A DNA stretch of 64,000 nt, taken from NCBI RefSeq assembly GCF_017312725.1, contig NZ_BOPO01000055.1, positions 124,001 to 188,000 on the forward strand, written 5' to 3'. A model generated the notes under the pieces. It was not told the origin of the DNA and did no database searches. It saw only the letters and a program-made list of their open reading frames with translations. Positions 42,264 to 50,297 of the stretch are shown one piece after another (position 1 is the first letter of the stretch; the number at the start of each line of letters is the position of its first letter). The position numbers and the translations under genes are program-made. The DNA comes from Actinocatenispora comari. Its GTDB lineage: Bacteria; Actinomycetota; Actinomycetes; Mycobacteriales; Micromonosporaceae.

Positions 42264-43313
42264 GTGGTCGATGGCGAGGCCGCGGCCGGCGAGCGCCGGT
42301 TCCGCGACTACGTCACCGACCCACCACCATCCACTGTGGACATCGAGCTGGCGGTGCGGACGGCGTACCGGACGCGTCGGCGCAGGGTGGCCGTGGCAGC
42401 CGGGGCCGCGGTGGTGGCGCTGCTGGTGGGCGCCGGGGTCGCCGGTGCGACCGTGATCCGTGGTGGCACCCACGGTGCCGACCCGGCGACCACCCCGTCG
42501 CCCGCGGTGTCCACCGCGCCCAGCACGTTCGACCCGACGGTGCAGACGTTGACGGTGGGTGCCACCGGGGGCCGCTTGACGAACGTGAGCGTCGAGGTCA
42601 CCGCCGAGATGCAGGCCCTGAGCGCGGGGTACGACGCCGCGTCGACTGCGTCGACCGACACGCCGAAGGACCACGTGTCGGTCAAGATCTACCCGGGTGG
42701 CTCGCGGTACGGCGCGGAGGTCGCCGGCCGGGGAAGGCCGGTGGCCCCGGTGCACGGTCGGCCGGCGCGCTGCCTCACCGCGGCCGGGAAACCGTGCCAG
42801 TTGTTCGCCTTCCAGTACCTGCCCGGGGCGTGGGGGACCGTCGGATCTCCGCCCGGAGACCCGGATCCCCTGGCGGAGAGCCGGATCCGGGCACTGGCGA
42901 GGACCGTTCATCTGACCCGCCCGCGACCGATGACCGCGCCGTTCCGGCTCACCGGGCAGTTCGCCGGATGGACGCCGACGGCGACCTCGACGAACCGGGC
43001 GGTGCGAAGCGGCCGGCTGTCGCTGGTGCGCCCGGGTGGCTCGAACCGCCTGGGCCGCTACGACGTCGACCTCGTGGTGCGCGCGCACGACCCGGCGCGG
43101 GACGGGACCAACACGACCGTCGACGGGTGCCCGGCCGACCTGTTCGGCGACACGGACGGCAGCAGCGGACTGGACGTGTACCGGCCGGACGGCACCTCGG
43201 TGAGCATCCGGCTGGCGTCCGGGGTGCACCTCGATCTGCGCCAGTTCTACCGGGCCGTGCACGTGGTGGACCGCCCCGGCGACGTCGTCACCTGGTTGGC
43301 GCCCCTGCCCTAG
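42264..43313 (+). CDS. Single-pass membrane protein, unrecognised
   Basis: A 349-residue protein. About 50 cytoplasmic residues (FRDYVTDPPPSTVDIELAVRTAYRTRRRR) are followed by one membrane helix (VAVAAGAAVVALLVGAGVAGATV) and a 270-residue outer part rich in Thr and strands. The layout (short inner domain, helix, large outside domain) resembles proteins encoded next to sigma factors in actinobacteria, but no sigma gene adjoins and no zinc anti-sigma motif is seen. The GTG at 42264 follows GAGGAGGAGAT. A strong hairpin (43335-43361) ends it. Confidence 0.7.
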   Translation: MVDGEAAAGERRFRDYVTDPPPSTVDIELAVRTAYRTRRRRVAVAAGAAVVALLVGAGVAGATVIRGGTHGADPATTPSPAVSTAPSTFDPTVQTLTVGATGGRLTNVSVEVTAEMQALSAGYDAASTASTDTPKDHVSVKIYPGGSRYGAEVAGRGRPVAPVHGRPARCLTAAGKPCQLFAFQYLPGAWGTVGSPPGDPDPLAESRIRALARTVHLTRPRPMTAPFRLTGQFAGWTPTATSTNRAVRSGRLSLVRPGGSNRLGRYDVDLVVRAHDPARDGTNTTVDGCPADLFGDTDGSSGLDVYRPDGTSVSIRLASGVHLDLRQFYRAVHVVDRPGDVVTWLAPLP

Positions 43314-43334
43314 GCGGGCGGCCCCGCCCCCGGT

Positions 43335-43361
43335 GCGGCCGGGCCACCTCGGCCCGGCCGC
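43335..43361. terminator. Terminator hairpin between convergent genes
   Basis: GCGGCCGGGCC and GGCCCGGCCGC form a perfect 11-bp stem with a 5-base loop, 21 bp after the membrane protein stop and before the convergent peptidase E gene end. Confidence 0.7.
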
Positions 43362-43454
43362 GCGAGCCGTTCCACGGGGCTCGATCTCGCGCCCGGCGCG
43401 GTCGGTCGGCGGTGCCGGCGGGCGCGGGTGCCGGGCGGTGGTGCGGCTCGGGGG

Positions 43455-44192
43455 TCAGGAGGCCGGCTCGAACAGGGTCCAGAGGCCCTCGGAGACGACC
43501 TCGGCGGTGCCGTCGGCGACCCGGACGGCGGACTCGTCGTCGATCGCGTACGTCGGGACCGGCAGCTTGCCGGCCCAGGTTTGCGCGTTGTGCCGGGACG
43601 CGTCCGGGTGGTGTTCGTGCTCGAAGTGCGGGATCACGGCGAAGTCGACCAGGCCGGCGCCCCGGGCGGTGACGAAGGTGCGCTCGGCGACCCCGTCGGG
43701 GGTGGGGAACGTGAGGTGTTCCGTGCTGAGCGGGCTGCCGGTGCCGTGCGGCGGTTCCGGATAGGTCTCGCCGAACAGCGCGGTCGCGGCCATCGACCCG
43801 GCGCTGACGCCGACGTAGACGGTCTCCGGCAGCGACGGCAGCACGTCGGCCAGCCCCGACCGGCGCATCCAGTACGACAGGTAGAGCGGGTCGCCGCCCC
43901 AGACCAGCAGCGCGTCGGCGGCCCGGACCGTCTCGGTCCACACGCCCTCGTCGATGCTGGGCAGGGCGGTGAGTTCGAGTATTCCCAACGACTTCCAACC
44001 CAGGTCGCACAGCGGGCCCTGGGTCTGGCCGCGGATCAGCCGGCCGGCCAGCTCGGCCCCGCCGGGGAACGGGTAGATCCCGGTGGGTACGCACAGGGCG
44101 CGGGAGTCGCTGATCGGTTTGCCCAGCAACTCGACCAAGGTGTCGCGGATGGTGGCGTTCTGGATGCCGGCGGAGGTGAGCAGCAGCCTCAT
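43455..44192 (-). CDS. Peptidase E (family S51)
   Basis: A 245-residue S51 peptidase. The nucleophile elbow reads YVGVSAGSMAAT. The strand ADALLVWGGDPLYLSYW and the C-terminal VDFAVIPHFEHEHHP supply the usual structural motifs of dipeptidase E/cyanophycinase-like enzymes. Such peptidases cleave Asp-Xaa dipeptides in the cytoplasm. It stands 82 bp downstream of the TetR gene, co-directional with it. Confidence 0.88.
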   Translation of the reverse strand: MRLLLTSAGIQNATIRDTLVELLGKPISDSRALCVPTGIYPFPGGAELAGRLIRGQTQGPLCDLGWKSLGILELTALPSIDEGVWTETVRAADALLVWGGDPLYLSYWMRRSGLADVLPSLPETVYVGVSAGSMAATALFGETYPEPPHGTGSPLSTEHLTFPTPDGVAERTFVTARGAGLVDFAVIPHFEHEHHPDASRHNAQTWAGKLPVPTYAIDDESAVRVADGTAEVVSEGLWTLFEPAS

Positions 44193-44274
44193 CCGGCCCA
44201 GCCTTCCCGACCGGGTGCGGTTCGTCCAGACCCGCAGGGCACGTGTCGCGCGCCCGGTGCCGGAACGGGGGCGC

Positions 44275-44916
44275 TCACGACTCGGTGGGAAGGAAGCGGG
44301 CGAGGACGCGGTCGACCTGTACGGCGGTCTCCTCCGGCGTCGGTGCCGGTGCCACGCCGAACAGCCGGCGCCGGTGCGGTTCGCCGAGCAGCCCGGCGAA
44401 CAGGTCCTCGGCGGTCGAGTCGAGTTCGGCGTCGGTTGCGTCGGGCAGGCACGGCGGCAGCAGGGCGCGCAGCATCTCGATGTAGCGGTGCGGCCCGTTG
44501 TCGTACAGCCGCTCGGCGATCTCCGGGAAATGCCCGGCTTCGGCGATCATCAGCCGCTTCATCCCGACCGCCTCGTCGGTCAGCAGCGCGCCGAGCAGGG
44601 TACGGGAGAAGTCGCGCAGGTCGTCTCGGCCGGTGGGGGAGTCGGGGGCCGGCAGCGCGGCGAGCACCTGGTCGCTCAGCCGGCGTACCACGGCGACGAA
44701 CAGGTCGGCCTTGTCGCCCACCGTGTCGTAGATGGTGCGCTTCGCGACGTGCGCTTCGGCGGCGACGGCGTCGATGGTGGTACGGCCGAAGCCCAGGCGC
44801 AGGAACAGCTGTTGTGCGGTGGCCAGCAGTGCGTCCCGGCGGGCGGCGCGCTCGGCCTCCGGCGGTCGCCCGCGACGTGCGGGGCGGCGGGCACGGGTTG
44901 TGGTCACGGTCTCCAT
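44275..44916 (-). CDS. TetR-family regulator
   Basis: A 213-residue TetR protein. The basic N-terminal tail RARRPARRGRPP precedes the helix-turn-helix TTIDAVAAEAHVAKRTIYDTVGDKADLF; the ligand domain has a TetR_C_7-like look (MLRALLPPCL). The start could be the ATG at 44914-44916 or a GTG four codons later. It is divergent from the pyruvate dehydrogenase operon with 115 bp between. The sequence TAATG-N14-CATTA in that gap (44961-44984) may be its site, though the arms are short. Confidence 0.87.
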   Translation of the reverse strand: METVTTTRARRPARRGRPPEAERAARRDALLATAQQLFLRLGFGRTTIDAVAAEAHVAKRTIYDTVGDKADLFVAVVRRLSDQVLAALPAPDSPTGRDDLRDFSRTLLGALLTDEAVGMKRLMIAEAGHFPEIAERLYDNGPHRYIEMLRALLPPCLPDATDAELDSTAEDLFAGLLGEPHRRRLFGVAPAPTPEETAVQVDRVLARFLPTES

Positions 44917-45031
44917 CCCGGTTCGAGGGGGCCGCTTGCCGGCCGACCACCCGGATAGATAATGTCACGGCATCGTTTCATTACCGAGTCGTGCTCCATC
45001 CGGTGACCCCGGTGGGCGTGAGAGGACTGCC

Positions 45032-46081
45032 GTGGCGAGGCGGAAATCCGGCGCGAGTGACAAACCCGACGTCGAGCAGCTGACCGAGTTCTACCGGCGG
45101 ATGCTGCTGGTCCGACGCTTCGAGGAGCGTACCGCGCGCGCCTACACCGAGGCCAAGATCGGTGGCTACTGCCACCTCAACCTTGGCGAGGAGGCCACCG
45201 TCGTCGGCCTGATGGACGGCATCGAGGCGCGCGACTACCTGTTCGTCAGCTACCGCGACCACGGGTACGCGCTGCTGCGCGGGATGGACCCGGGCCGGGT
45301 GATGGCCGAGCTGTACGGGCGCTCCGACGGCGTCTCGCGCGGCTGGGGCGGCTCGATGCACCTGTTCGACGTCGAGACCCGCCAACTCGGTGGGTACGGC
45401 ATCGTCGGTGGCCAGTTGCCGCTCGCGACCGGCGCGGCGCTGGCGTTGCAGTACAAGGAGACCGACGAGATCGTGCTGTGCCAGCTCGGCGACGGTGCGA
45501 CCAACATCGGTGCGTTCCACGAGGCGCTGAACATCGCCGCGCTCTGGCAGTTGCCGATCGTGTTCGCGGTGGTCAACAACGCGCTCGGGATGGGCACCAC
45601 GGTCGAGATGTCCTCGGCCGAGCCGGAGCTGTACAAGCGCGGTGCCGCCTACCGGATGGCCTCGGCCCGGGTGGACGGCAACGACGTGACCGCGGTCCGT
45701 GACGCGATGCGGGAGGCCGCCGCGCACGCCCGGTCCGGCAAGGGCCCGTTCCTGCTGGAGGCGACGGTCGGTCGACTGCGCGGTCACTCGGTGGTCGACC
45801 CGGCGGCGTACCGGTCGGCCGAGGAGGTCGCCGCGGTGCGCAAGGCCGACCCGGTGCTCGCGTTGCACGCGCAGTTGCAGGCCGCGGGCGTGGGCGACGA
45901 GTCGCTCGCCGCGATCGAGCAGGACGTGACCACCGTGGTGACCAAGGCGGTCGAGTTCGCCGAGTCGAGCCCGAAGCCCGAGGTCGGCACGCTGTTCGAC
46001 TACACGTACGCGAGCCCGGTGCCCAACGACACCCGACGTCGACCGGCCGAGCCGCTCTTCCCCGAGGTGGTGGCGAAGTGA
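45032..46081 (+). CDS. pdhA: Pyruvate dehydrogenase E1 component, alpha subunit
   Basis: A 349-residue thiamin-diphosphate E1-alpha. It has YCHLNLGEEATVVG, SYRDHGYALLRG, GWGGSMHLFD (the pyruvate-type signature) and the ThDP/Mg motif GDGATNIGAFHEALN ... VVNN. With PdhB it decarboxylates pyruvate (or a related 2-oxo acid) and acetylates the lipoyl group of E2. The GTG at 45032 follows GAGAGGA. It overlaps pdhB by four bases (GTGA). No E3 gene follows, so lipoamide dehydrogenase must come from elsewhere. An acetoin or branched-chain substrate cannot be fully excluded. Confidence 0.9.
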   Translation: MARRKSGASDKPDVEQLTEFYRRMLLVRRFEERTARAYTEAKIGGYCHLNLGEEATVVGLMDGIEARDYLFVSYRDHGYALLRGMDPGRVMAELYGRSDGVSRGWGGSMHLFDVETRQLGGYGIVGGQLPLATGAALALQYKETDEIVLCQLGDGATNIGAFHEALNIAALWQLPIVFAVVNNALGMGTTVEMSSAEPELYKRGAAYRMASARVDGNDVTAVRDAMREAAAHARSGKGPFLLEATVGRLRGHSVVDPAAYRSAEEVAAVRKADPVLALHAQLQAAGVGDESLAAIEQDVTTVVTKAVEFAESSPKPEVGTLFDYTYASPVPNDTRRRPAEPLFPEVVAK

Positions 46082-47103
46082 CCGCGCCGACCGATGTTGC
46101 CCCGGCTGCGGGCACCACGACGATGAGCTACCGGCAGGCGCTGCACGACACGCTGCGCGCCGAGCTGCTGCGGGACGAGAACGTCCTGCTGATGGGCGAG
46201 GAGATCGGCCGCTTCGAGGGGTCGTACAAGATCACCGCCGGGCTGCTGGACGAGTTCGGGCCGAAGCGGGTCAAGGACACCCCGATCGCCGAGGAAGGCT
46301 TCACCGGCGCCGCGGTGGGTGCCGCGATGCTGGGCCTGCGGCCGGTCGTCGAGGTCATGACGATCAACTTCTCGCTGCTGGCGTTGGACCAGATCATCAA
46401 CCACGCGGCGAAGATCTACGGCATGTTCGGCGGCCAGGCCAAGGTGCCGCTGGTGATCCGTACGCCGGGTGGCGGCGGCCAGCAGCTCGCCGCGACGCAC
46501 TCGCAGAACGTCGAGCTGTTCTACGCGTTCACCCCCGGCCTGAAGGTCGTCGCGCCGTCGAACCCGGCGGACGCGAAGGGGCTGCTGCTCGCCGCGATCC
46601 GCGACGACGACCCGGTGCTGTTCCTGGAGAACCTCGCGCTGTACAACACCAAGGGCGAGGTGCCGACCGACGACACGCCGATCGAGATCGGTCGCGCCGC
46701 GATCAGCCGGCCCGGTACCGACATCACCCTGATCGGCTACTCGCGTACCGCCCGGATGGCGCTGGAGGCCGCGGACCGGTTGGCCGCCAAGGGTTTCAGC
46801 GCCGAGGTGGTCGACCTGCGCAGCCTGCGTCCGCTGGACCGGCAGACGGTCGTCGAGTCGGTCCGCAGGACCAGCTGTGCGGTGGTGGTCGAGGACGACT
46901 GGCTGACGTACGGGATCGGCGCGGAGGTGGCCGCGTCCATCTCCGACGGCGCGTTCGACTGGCTGGACGCGCCGGTGCGCCGGGTGGCGATGGCCGAGGT
47001 CCCGCTGCCGTACGCGAAGTCGCTGGAGACCGCCGCGCTGCCCGCGGTGGACGACATCGTCGTCGCCGCCGAGCAGACCCTGCGCGCCACCGGCCGCGGC
47101 TGA
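46078..47103 (+). CDS. pdhB: Pyruvate dehydrogenase E1 component, beta subunit
   Basis: A 341-residue E1-beta. The family motifs are GEEIGRFEGSYKITAGLLDEFG, IAEEGFTGAAVGAAMLGLRPVVE, TPGGGGQQLAATHSQN and a C-terminal transketolase domain (DITLIGYSRTARMALEAA ... VVVEDDWLTYGIGAEVAA). It forms the alpha2-beta2 tetramer with PdhA. The GTG start overlaps the pdhA stop. A short inverted repeat (CACTGGA/TCCAGTG, 47107-47135) sits between it and the E2 gene and might modulate relative expression. Confidence 0.93.
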   Translation: MTAPTDVAPAAGTTTMSYRQALHDTLRAELLRDENVLLMGEEIGRFEGSYKITAGLLDEFGPKRVKDTPIAEEGFTGAAVGAAMLGLRPVVEVMTINFSLLALDQIINHAAKIYGMFGGQAKVPLVIRTPGGGGQQLAATHSQNVELFYAFTPGLKVVAPSNPADAKGLLLAAIRDDDPVLFLENLALYNTKGEVPTDDTPIEIGRAAISRPGTDITLIGYSRTARMALEAADRLAAKGFSAEVVDLRSLRPLDRQTVVESVRRTSCAVVVEDDWLTYGIGAEVAASISDGAFDWLDAPVRRVAMAEVPLPYAKSLETAALPAVDDIVVAAEQTLRATGRG

Positions 47104-47170
47104 CACCACTGGATCGTCGGCGAGACCGTCCAGTGTGGATGGTGAGCGCCGCGTCGAGACGGAGAACACG

Positions 47171-48454
47171 ATGGACATCCTGATGCCGCGCCTGTCCGAC
47201 ACGATGGAGGAAGGCGTCGTCGCGAGCTGGCACGCCAAGGTCGGCGACGAGGTGCATGCCGGCGAGATCCTGGTGGAGATCGAGACCGACAAGGCGCTGA
47301 TGGAGCACGAGTCCTATCAGGACGGTGTGCTCACCGAGATCCTGGTGCCGGAGGGCGGTTCGGCCGACATCGGTGCGCCGATCGGCCGGATGCGGGTCGC
47401 CGGAGAGCCGGAGCAGGCCGCCGCGACACCGGCCGGAGCCGCCGAGGGGTCGGCGCCGGCCCAGCCCGCCGCGGCCACCACACCGTCCACACCGGACACC
47501 GCCGCGGCGAGCGCGGCCACGCCGGCGCCGGTCGCCGAGCCGGCTGCCGGTGCCGATGGCGCCCGGGTTCGCGCCACGCCGCTGGTGCGCCGGCTCGCCC
47601 GCGAGTCCGGCGTCGATCTCGGTACCCTCACCGGTAGCGGACCGGGTGGCCGGATCATCCGCGCCGACCTGGACCGGGCGGCCCCGGCACCGGCCGCCGC
47701 GCCGGCCCCGGCCGCCGCGGTACCGGCGGAGCAGCCGGCGGCGGTCGCGGTACCGGTGACCGAGGACGACGAGGTCACGCCGCTCGGCTCGATGCGGCGC
47801 ACGATCGCGCGCCGGCTCACCGAGAGCGCCCGGGACACCCCGCACTTCTACCTGACCCGTACCGTCGACGCCGGGCCGATGAGCGAGCTGCGGGCGCAGC
47901 TGAACGCGAAGCTCGTCGCCGCCGAGCGGCCGAAGGTGAGCCTGAACGACATCGTGCTGCGTGCGGTCGCGGTCGCGCTGCGCCAGCACCCGGAGATGAA
48001 CTCGTCGTTCGCCGGCGACCAGCTCGTCACGCACCGGCGGGTACACGTCGGGATGGCCGTGGCGACCCCTGCCGGCCTGGTGGTGCCGGTGCTGCGGGAC
48101 GCCGACACCCGCAGCCTGACCGACATCGCCGCCGCCGCGCGGGAACTCGCCGGCAAGGCGCGGGACCGCAAGTTGCGGCCGGAGGAGATGACCGGCTCGA
48201 CGTTCAGCGTCAGTAACCTCGGCATGTTCGGGGTGGACCAGTTCTGCGCGGTCATCAACCCGCCGGAGGCGGGGATCCTGGCCGTCGGCGCGGTGCGCGA
48301 GGAGGCCGGCGTGGTCGACGGTGCGCTGGCCGTGGTGAAGCGGATGACGGTGACGCTGTCGGTCGACCACCGCGCCGTCGACGGTGCGCAGGGCGCCGAG
48401 TTCCTCCGCTCGCTGGCGCACCTGCTGGAGAACCCCTGGCTCGCCGTGGCCTGA
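47171..48454 (+). CDS. pdhC: Pyruvate dehydrogenase E2, dihydrolipoamide acyltransferase
   Basis: A 427-residue E2. One lipoyl domain (1-76) with K41 in ETDKALMEHE is followed by an Ala/Pro linker, a peripheral subunit-binding domain (about 137-172: RATPLVRRLARESGVDLGTL ... GGRIIRADL), a second linker and the catalytic domain (about 205-425). The active site reads VDHRAVDGAQGAEFL (H400, D404). A single lipoyl domain is usual for actinobacterial short E2s. ATG at 47171 follows GGAG by six bases. A hairpin at 48464-48487 follows. Confidence 0.93.
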   Translation: MDILMPRLSDTMEEGVVASWHAKVGDEVHAGEILVEIETDKALMEHESYQDGVLTEILVPEGGSADIGAPIGRMRVAGEPEQAAATPAGAAEGSAPAQPAAATTPSTPDTAAASAATPAPVAEPAAGADGARVRATPLVRRLARESGVDLGTLTGSGPGGRIIRADLDRAAPAPAAAPAPAAAVPAEQPAAVAVPVTEDDEVTPLGSMRRTIARRLTESARDTPHFYLTRTVDAGPMSELRAQLNAKLVAAERPKVSLNDIVLRAVAVALRQHPEMNSSFAGDQLVTHRRVHVGMAVATPAGLVVPVLRDADTRSLTDIAAAARELAGKARDRKLRPEEMTGSTFSVSNLGMFGVDQFCAVINPPEAGILAVGAVREEAGVVDGALAVVKRMTVTLSVDHRAVDGAQGAEFLRSLAHLLENPWLAVA

Positions 48455-48463
48455 GCGGATCCG

Positions 48464-48487
48464 CCGCCGTCCGGTGCCGGGCGGCGG
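48464..48487. terminator. Hairpin at the end of the pdh operon
   Basis: CCGCCGTCCGG and CCGGGCGGCGG can pair with one wobble. The hairpin starts 9 bp after the pdhC stop and precedes a convergent gene. Confidence 0.55.
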
Positions 48488-48647
48488 CGGCACCACAGCG
48501 CCCGCGCAGCCGGAGCGCCCCACCGGCGGCCCGCTGCCGCCGGGGCCGCCGTGCGCCGGCCGGGCGGCGAACGCCCGGGCGCCGGTGAACGGTCGGGCGG
48601 GCTGCGAACGGCGGGCGGCGGCAACGGCCGGGTGACGGTGGCGCGGC

Positions 48648-49745
48648 TCAGGACGAGGCGGACGCGAGCGAGCGCGCCACCTCGGCGAATCCGTACTCCA
48701 GCATCTCGGTCTCGTAGGCCGCGACCGAGTCCAGCAGCGGGCGGTCGCCGCGCTCGGTGATGCGGCGGCACAGCAGCCCGGCGTCGCGCAGCGCGACGGC
48801 CGCGCTGGTGCCCTGCGGGACCATCGTGTGCGCCGCGTCGCCGAGCAGGGTGACCGGCACGGTTTCCCAGTGCGGCACCGGTTTCGCGGTGCGGATCGTG
48901 GTGCTGCCGACGGTGGCCGGGTCACCCAGCCGGACCAGCGCGGCGAGGCTGGGATGCCAGTCCGCGACGAGCCGCGCCGCGTGCTCGCGGCGGTCAGATT
49001 TGTCCATGGTGGACAGTTCGGCCGGGAACAGCTCGCTCGGGCCGGCCACCACCCACATCAGGTAGTCGTCGCCGCCGTTGCGGAACTCGTGGGCGGCGAG
49101 CGGCATGAATCGCCCGTCCGGCCCGGTGATCACGCAGAACCCGTCGAGTGCGACCGGCGGCGCCAGGCGGCGGGCCTCGCCGGTCAGCCTGGTCTTGCCG
49201 AAGATCTCGGTCTGGCCCAACTCCACGATCTCGGCGTCCGGCAGCAGTTGCGGCCGGACCCGGGAGTGGGTGCCGTCGGCGCCGACGAGCAGGTCGGTCT
49301 CGACGCTCGTACCGTCGCCGAAGTGGGCGCGGACCCGGTCGCCGGGCAGCAGCTCGTACCGCTCGAAGGGCGCGCGGTAGCGCACGTCGAGGCCGTCGAG
49401 CAGGATCCGGCGCAGCGTCTGCCGGTCGACGGTGAGGTGCCGCCCGGTCCGTTCCTCGTCGGGTGGGGTCGGCACCAGCGTTTCCTGGACGATCCGCAGC
49501 TGCGGGTCGAGCACCCGCCAGCCGGAGCCGCGCTTGCCGACCGTGTCGAGTACCCGCTGGTAGCGGCTCGGCGGCAGGCAGGAGCGCAGCGCGAGGTCGC
49601 CCTCGGGTGCGATGGCGATGCGGTAGCCCTGGTCGGGTCGGTCCGGCTCGTCTCGTTCGTGGACGAGCACGTCGATGCCGGCGCGTCGGAGCCCCTGGGC
49701 GAGGAGGGGACCGGACAGGCCGGCGCCCACGACAGTGATATGCAT
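48648..49745 (-). CDS. FAD-dependent monooxygenase
   Basis: A 365-residue group A-type flavoprotein. The FAD motif GAGLSGPLLAQGLRRAGIDVLVHE lies at 7-30, the DG motif LLVGADGTHSRVRP near 157-170, and the GD motif VTLLGDAAHTMVPQGTSAAVALRDA near 300. It is similar to aromatic hydroxylases and tetracycline-modifying relatives; the substrate is unknown. ATG at 49743-49745. It is divergent from a MarR gene with a 22-bp palindrome in the 51-bp gap, so it is probably induced by the compound it oxidises. Confidence 0.88.
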   Translation of the reverse strand: MHITVVGAGLSGPLLAQGLRRAGIDVLVHERDEPDRPDQGYRIAIAPEGDLALRSCLPPSRYQRVLDTVGKRGSGWRVLDPQLRIVQETLVPTPPDEERTGRHLTVDRQTLRRILLDGLDVRYRAPFERYELLPGDRVRAHFGDGTSVETDLLVGADGTHSRVRPQLLPDAEIVELGQTEIFGKTRLTGEARRLAPPVALDGFCVITGPDGRFMPLAAHEFRNGGDDYLMWVVAGPSELFPAELSTMDKSDRREHAARLVADWHPSLAALVRLGDPATVGSTTIRTAKPVPHWETVPVTLLGDAAHTMVPQGTSAAVALRDAGLLCRRITERGDRPLLDSVAAYETEMLEYGFAEVARSLASASS

Positions 49746-49752
49746 GAGGCGA

Positions 49753-49774
49753 GATTATCTGAGCTCAGATCATC
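49753..49774. promoter_or_regulatory. MarR-type palindrome
   Basis: ATCTGAGCTCAGAT (49757-49770) is a perfect 14-bp palindrome that extends to 22 bp (GAT at one end, ATC at the other) with one mismatched pair. It lies in the 51-bp gap between the FAD monooxygenase and MarR genes and would cover both promoters. Confidence 0.82.
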
Positions 49775-49796
49775 TGTCATCAGCTAACCTGTCGGA

Positions 49797-50237
49797 GTGA
49801 CCGATGCCGCGACCCCCAACGCCGAGATCGGCGGTCAGCTCTTCCTCGCCCACCGGTACGCCCGGCTGGCGGGCAACAAGGCCCTGCGCGAGCACCACGT
49901 CGAGCTGCGCCACCTCGGCGTGCTCGGCGCGCTCGCCGAGACCGGCCCGGTCAGCCAGCGCGCCCTGGTCGACCGGCTGCAGCTGGACAAATCGTCCATG
50001 GTGCTGATCATCGACGAGCTGGAGCGGCAGGGCCTGGCCGAGCGGCGGCGCAACGAACGGGACCGGCGCAGCTACGACGTGCACCTCACCGCGGCCGGCC
50101 GGGACCGGCTCGCCACCGCCGAACGGGTCACCGAGCAGGTGATGGCCGAGCTGCTCGCGCCGCTGTCCACCGCCGACCGCGAGCGGCTGCACGAGTTGCT
50201 CGGCCGGTTCATCGAGCACGCGGCCAGCCGCGCCTGA
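49797..50237 (+). CDS. MarR-family regulator
   Basis: A 146-residue MarR protein. The winged helix (about 45-105) contains VSQRALVDRLQLDKSSMVLIIDELERQGLAERRRNERDRRSYDVHLT, a textbook MarR recognition helix and wing. It is divergent from the FAD monooxygenase and the likely ligand-responsive repressor of both. The GTG at 49797 comes 22 bp after the palindrome. A 7-bp GC hairpin (50242-50262) follows the stop. Confidence 0.9.
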   Translation: MTDAATPNAEIGGQLFLAHRYARLAGNKALREHHVELRHLGVLGALAETGPVSQRALVDRLQLDKSSMVLIIDELERQGLAERRRNERDRRSYDVHLTAAGRDRLATAERVTEQVMAELLAPLSTADRERLHELLGRFIEHAASRA

Positions 50238-50241
50238 CCTT

Positions 50242-50262
50242 GCCGCCGTCCGGCTCGGCGGC
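50242..50262. terminator. Hairpin between convergent genes
   Basis: GCCGCCG and CGGCGGC form a 7-bp stem with a 7-base loop, 4 bp after the MarR stop and 36 bp before the end of the sugar porter gene. Confidence 0.55.
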
Positions 50263-50297
50263 GACGGAAACCGTTGGTACCGGCTGGATAGCGCCGG

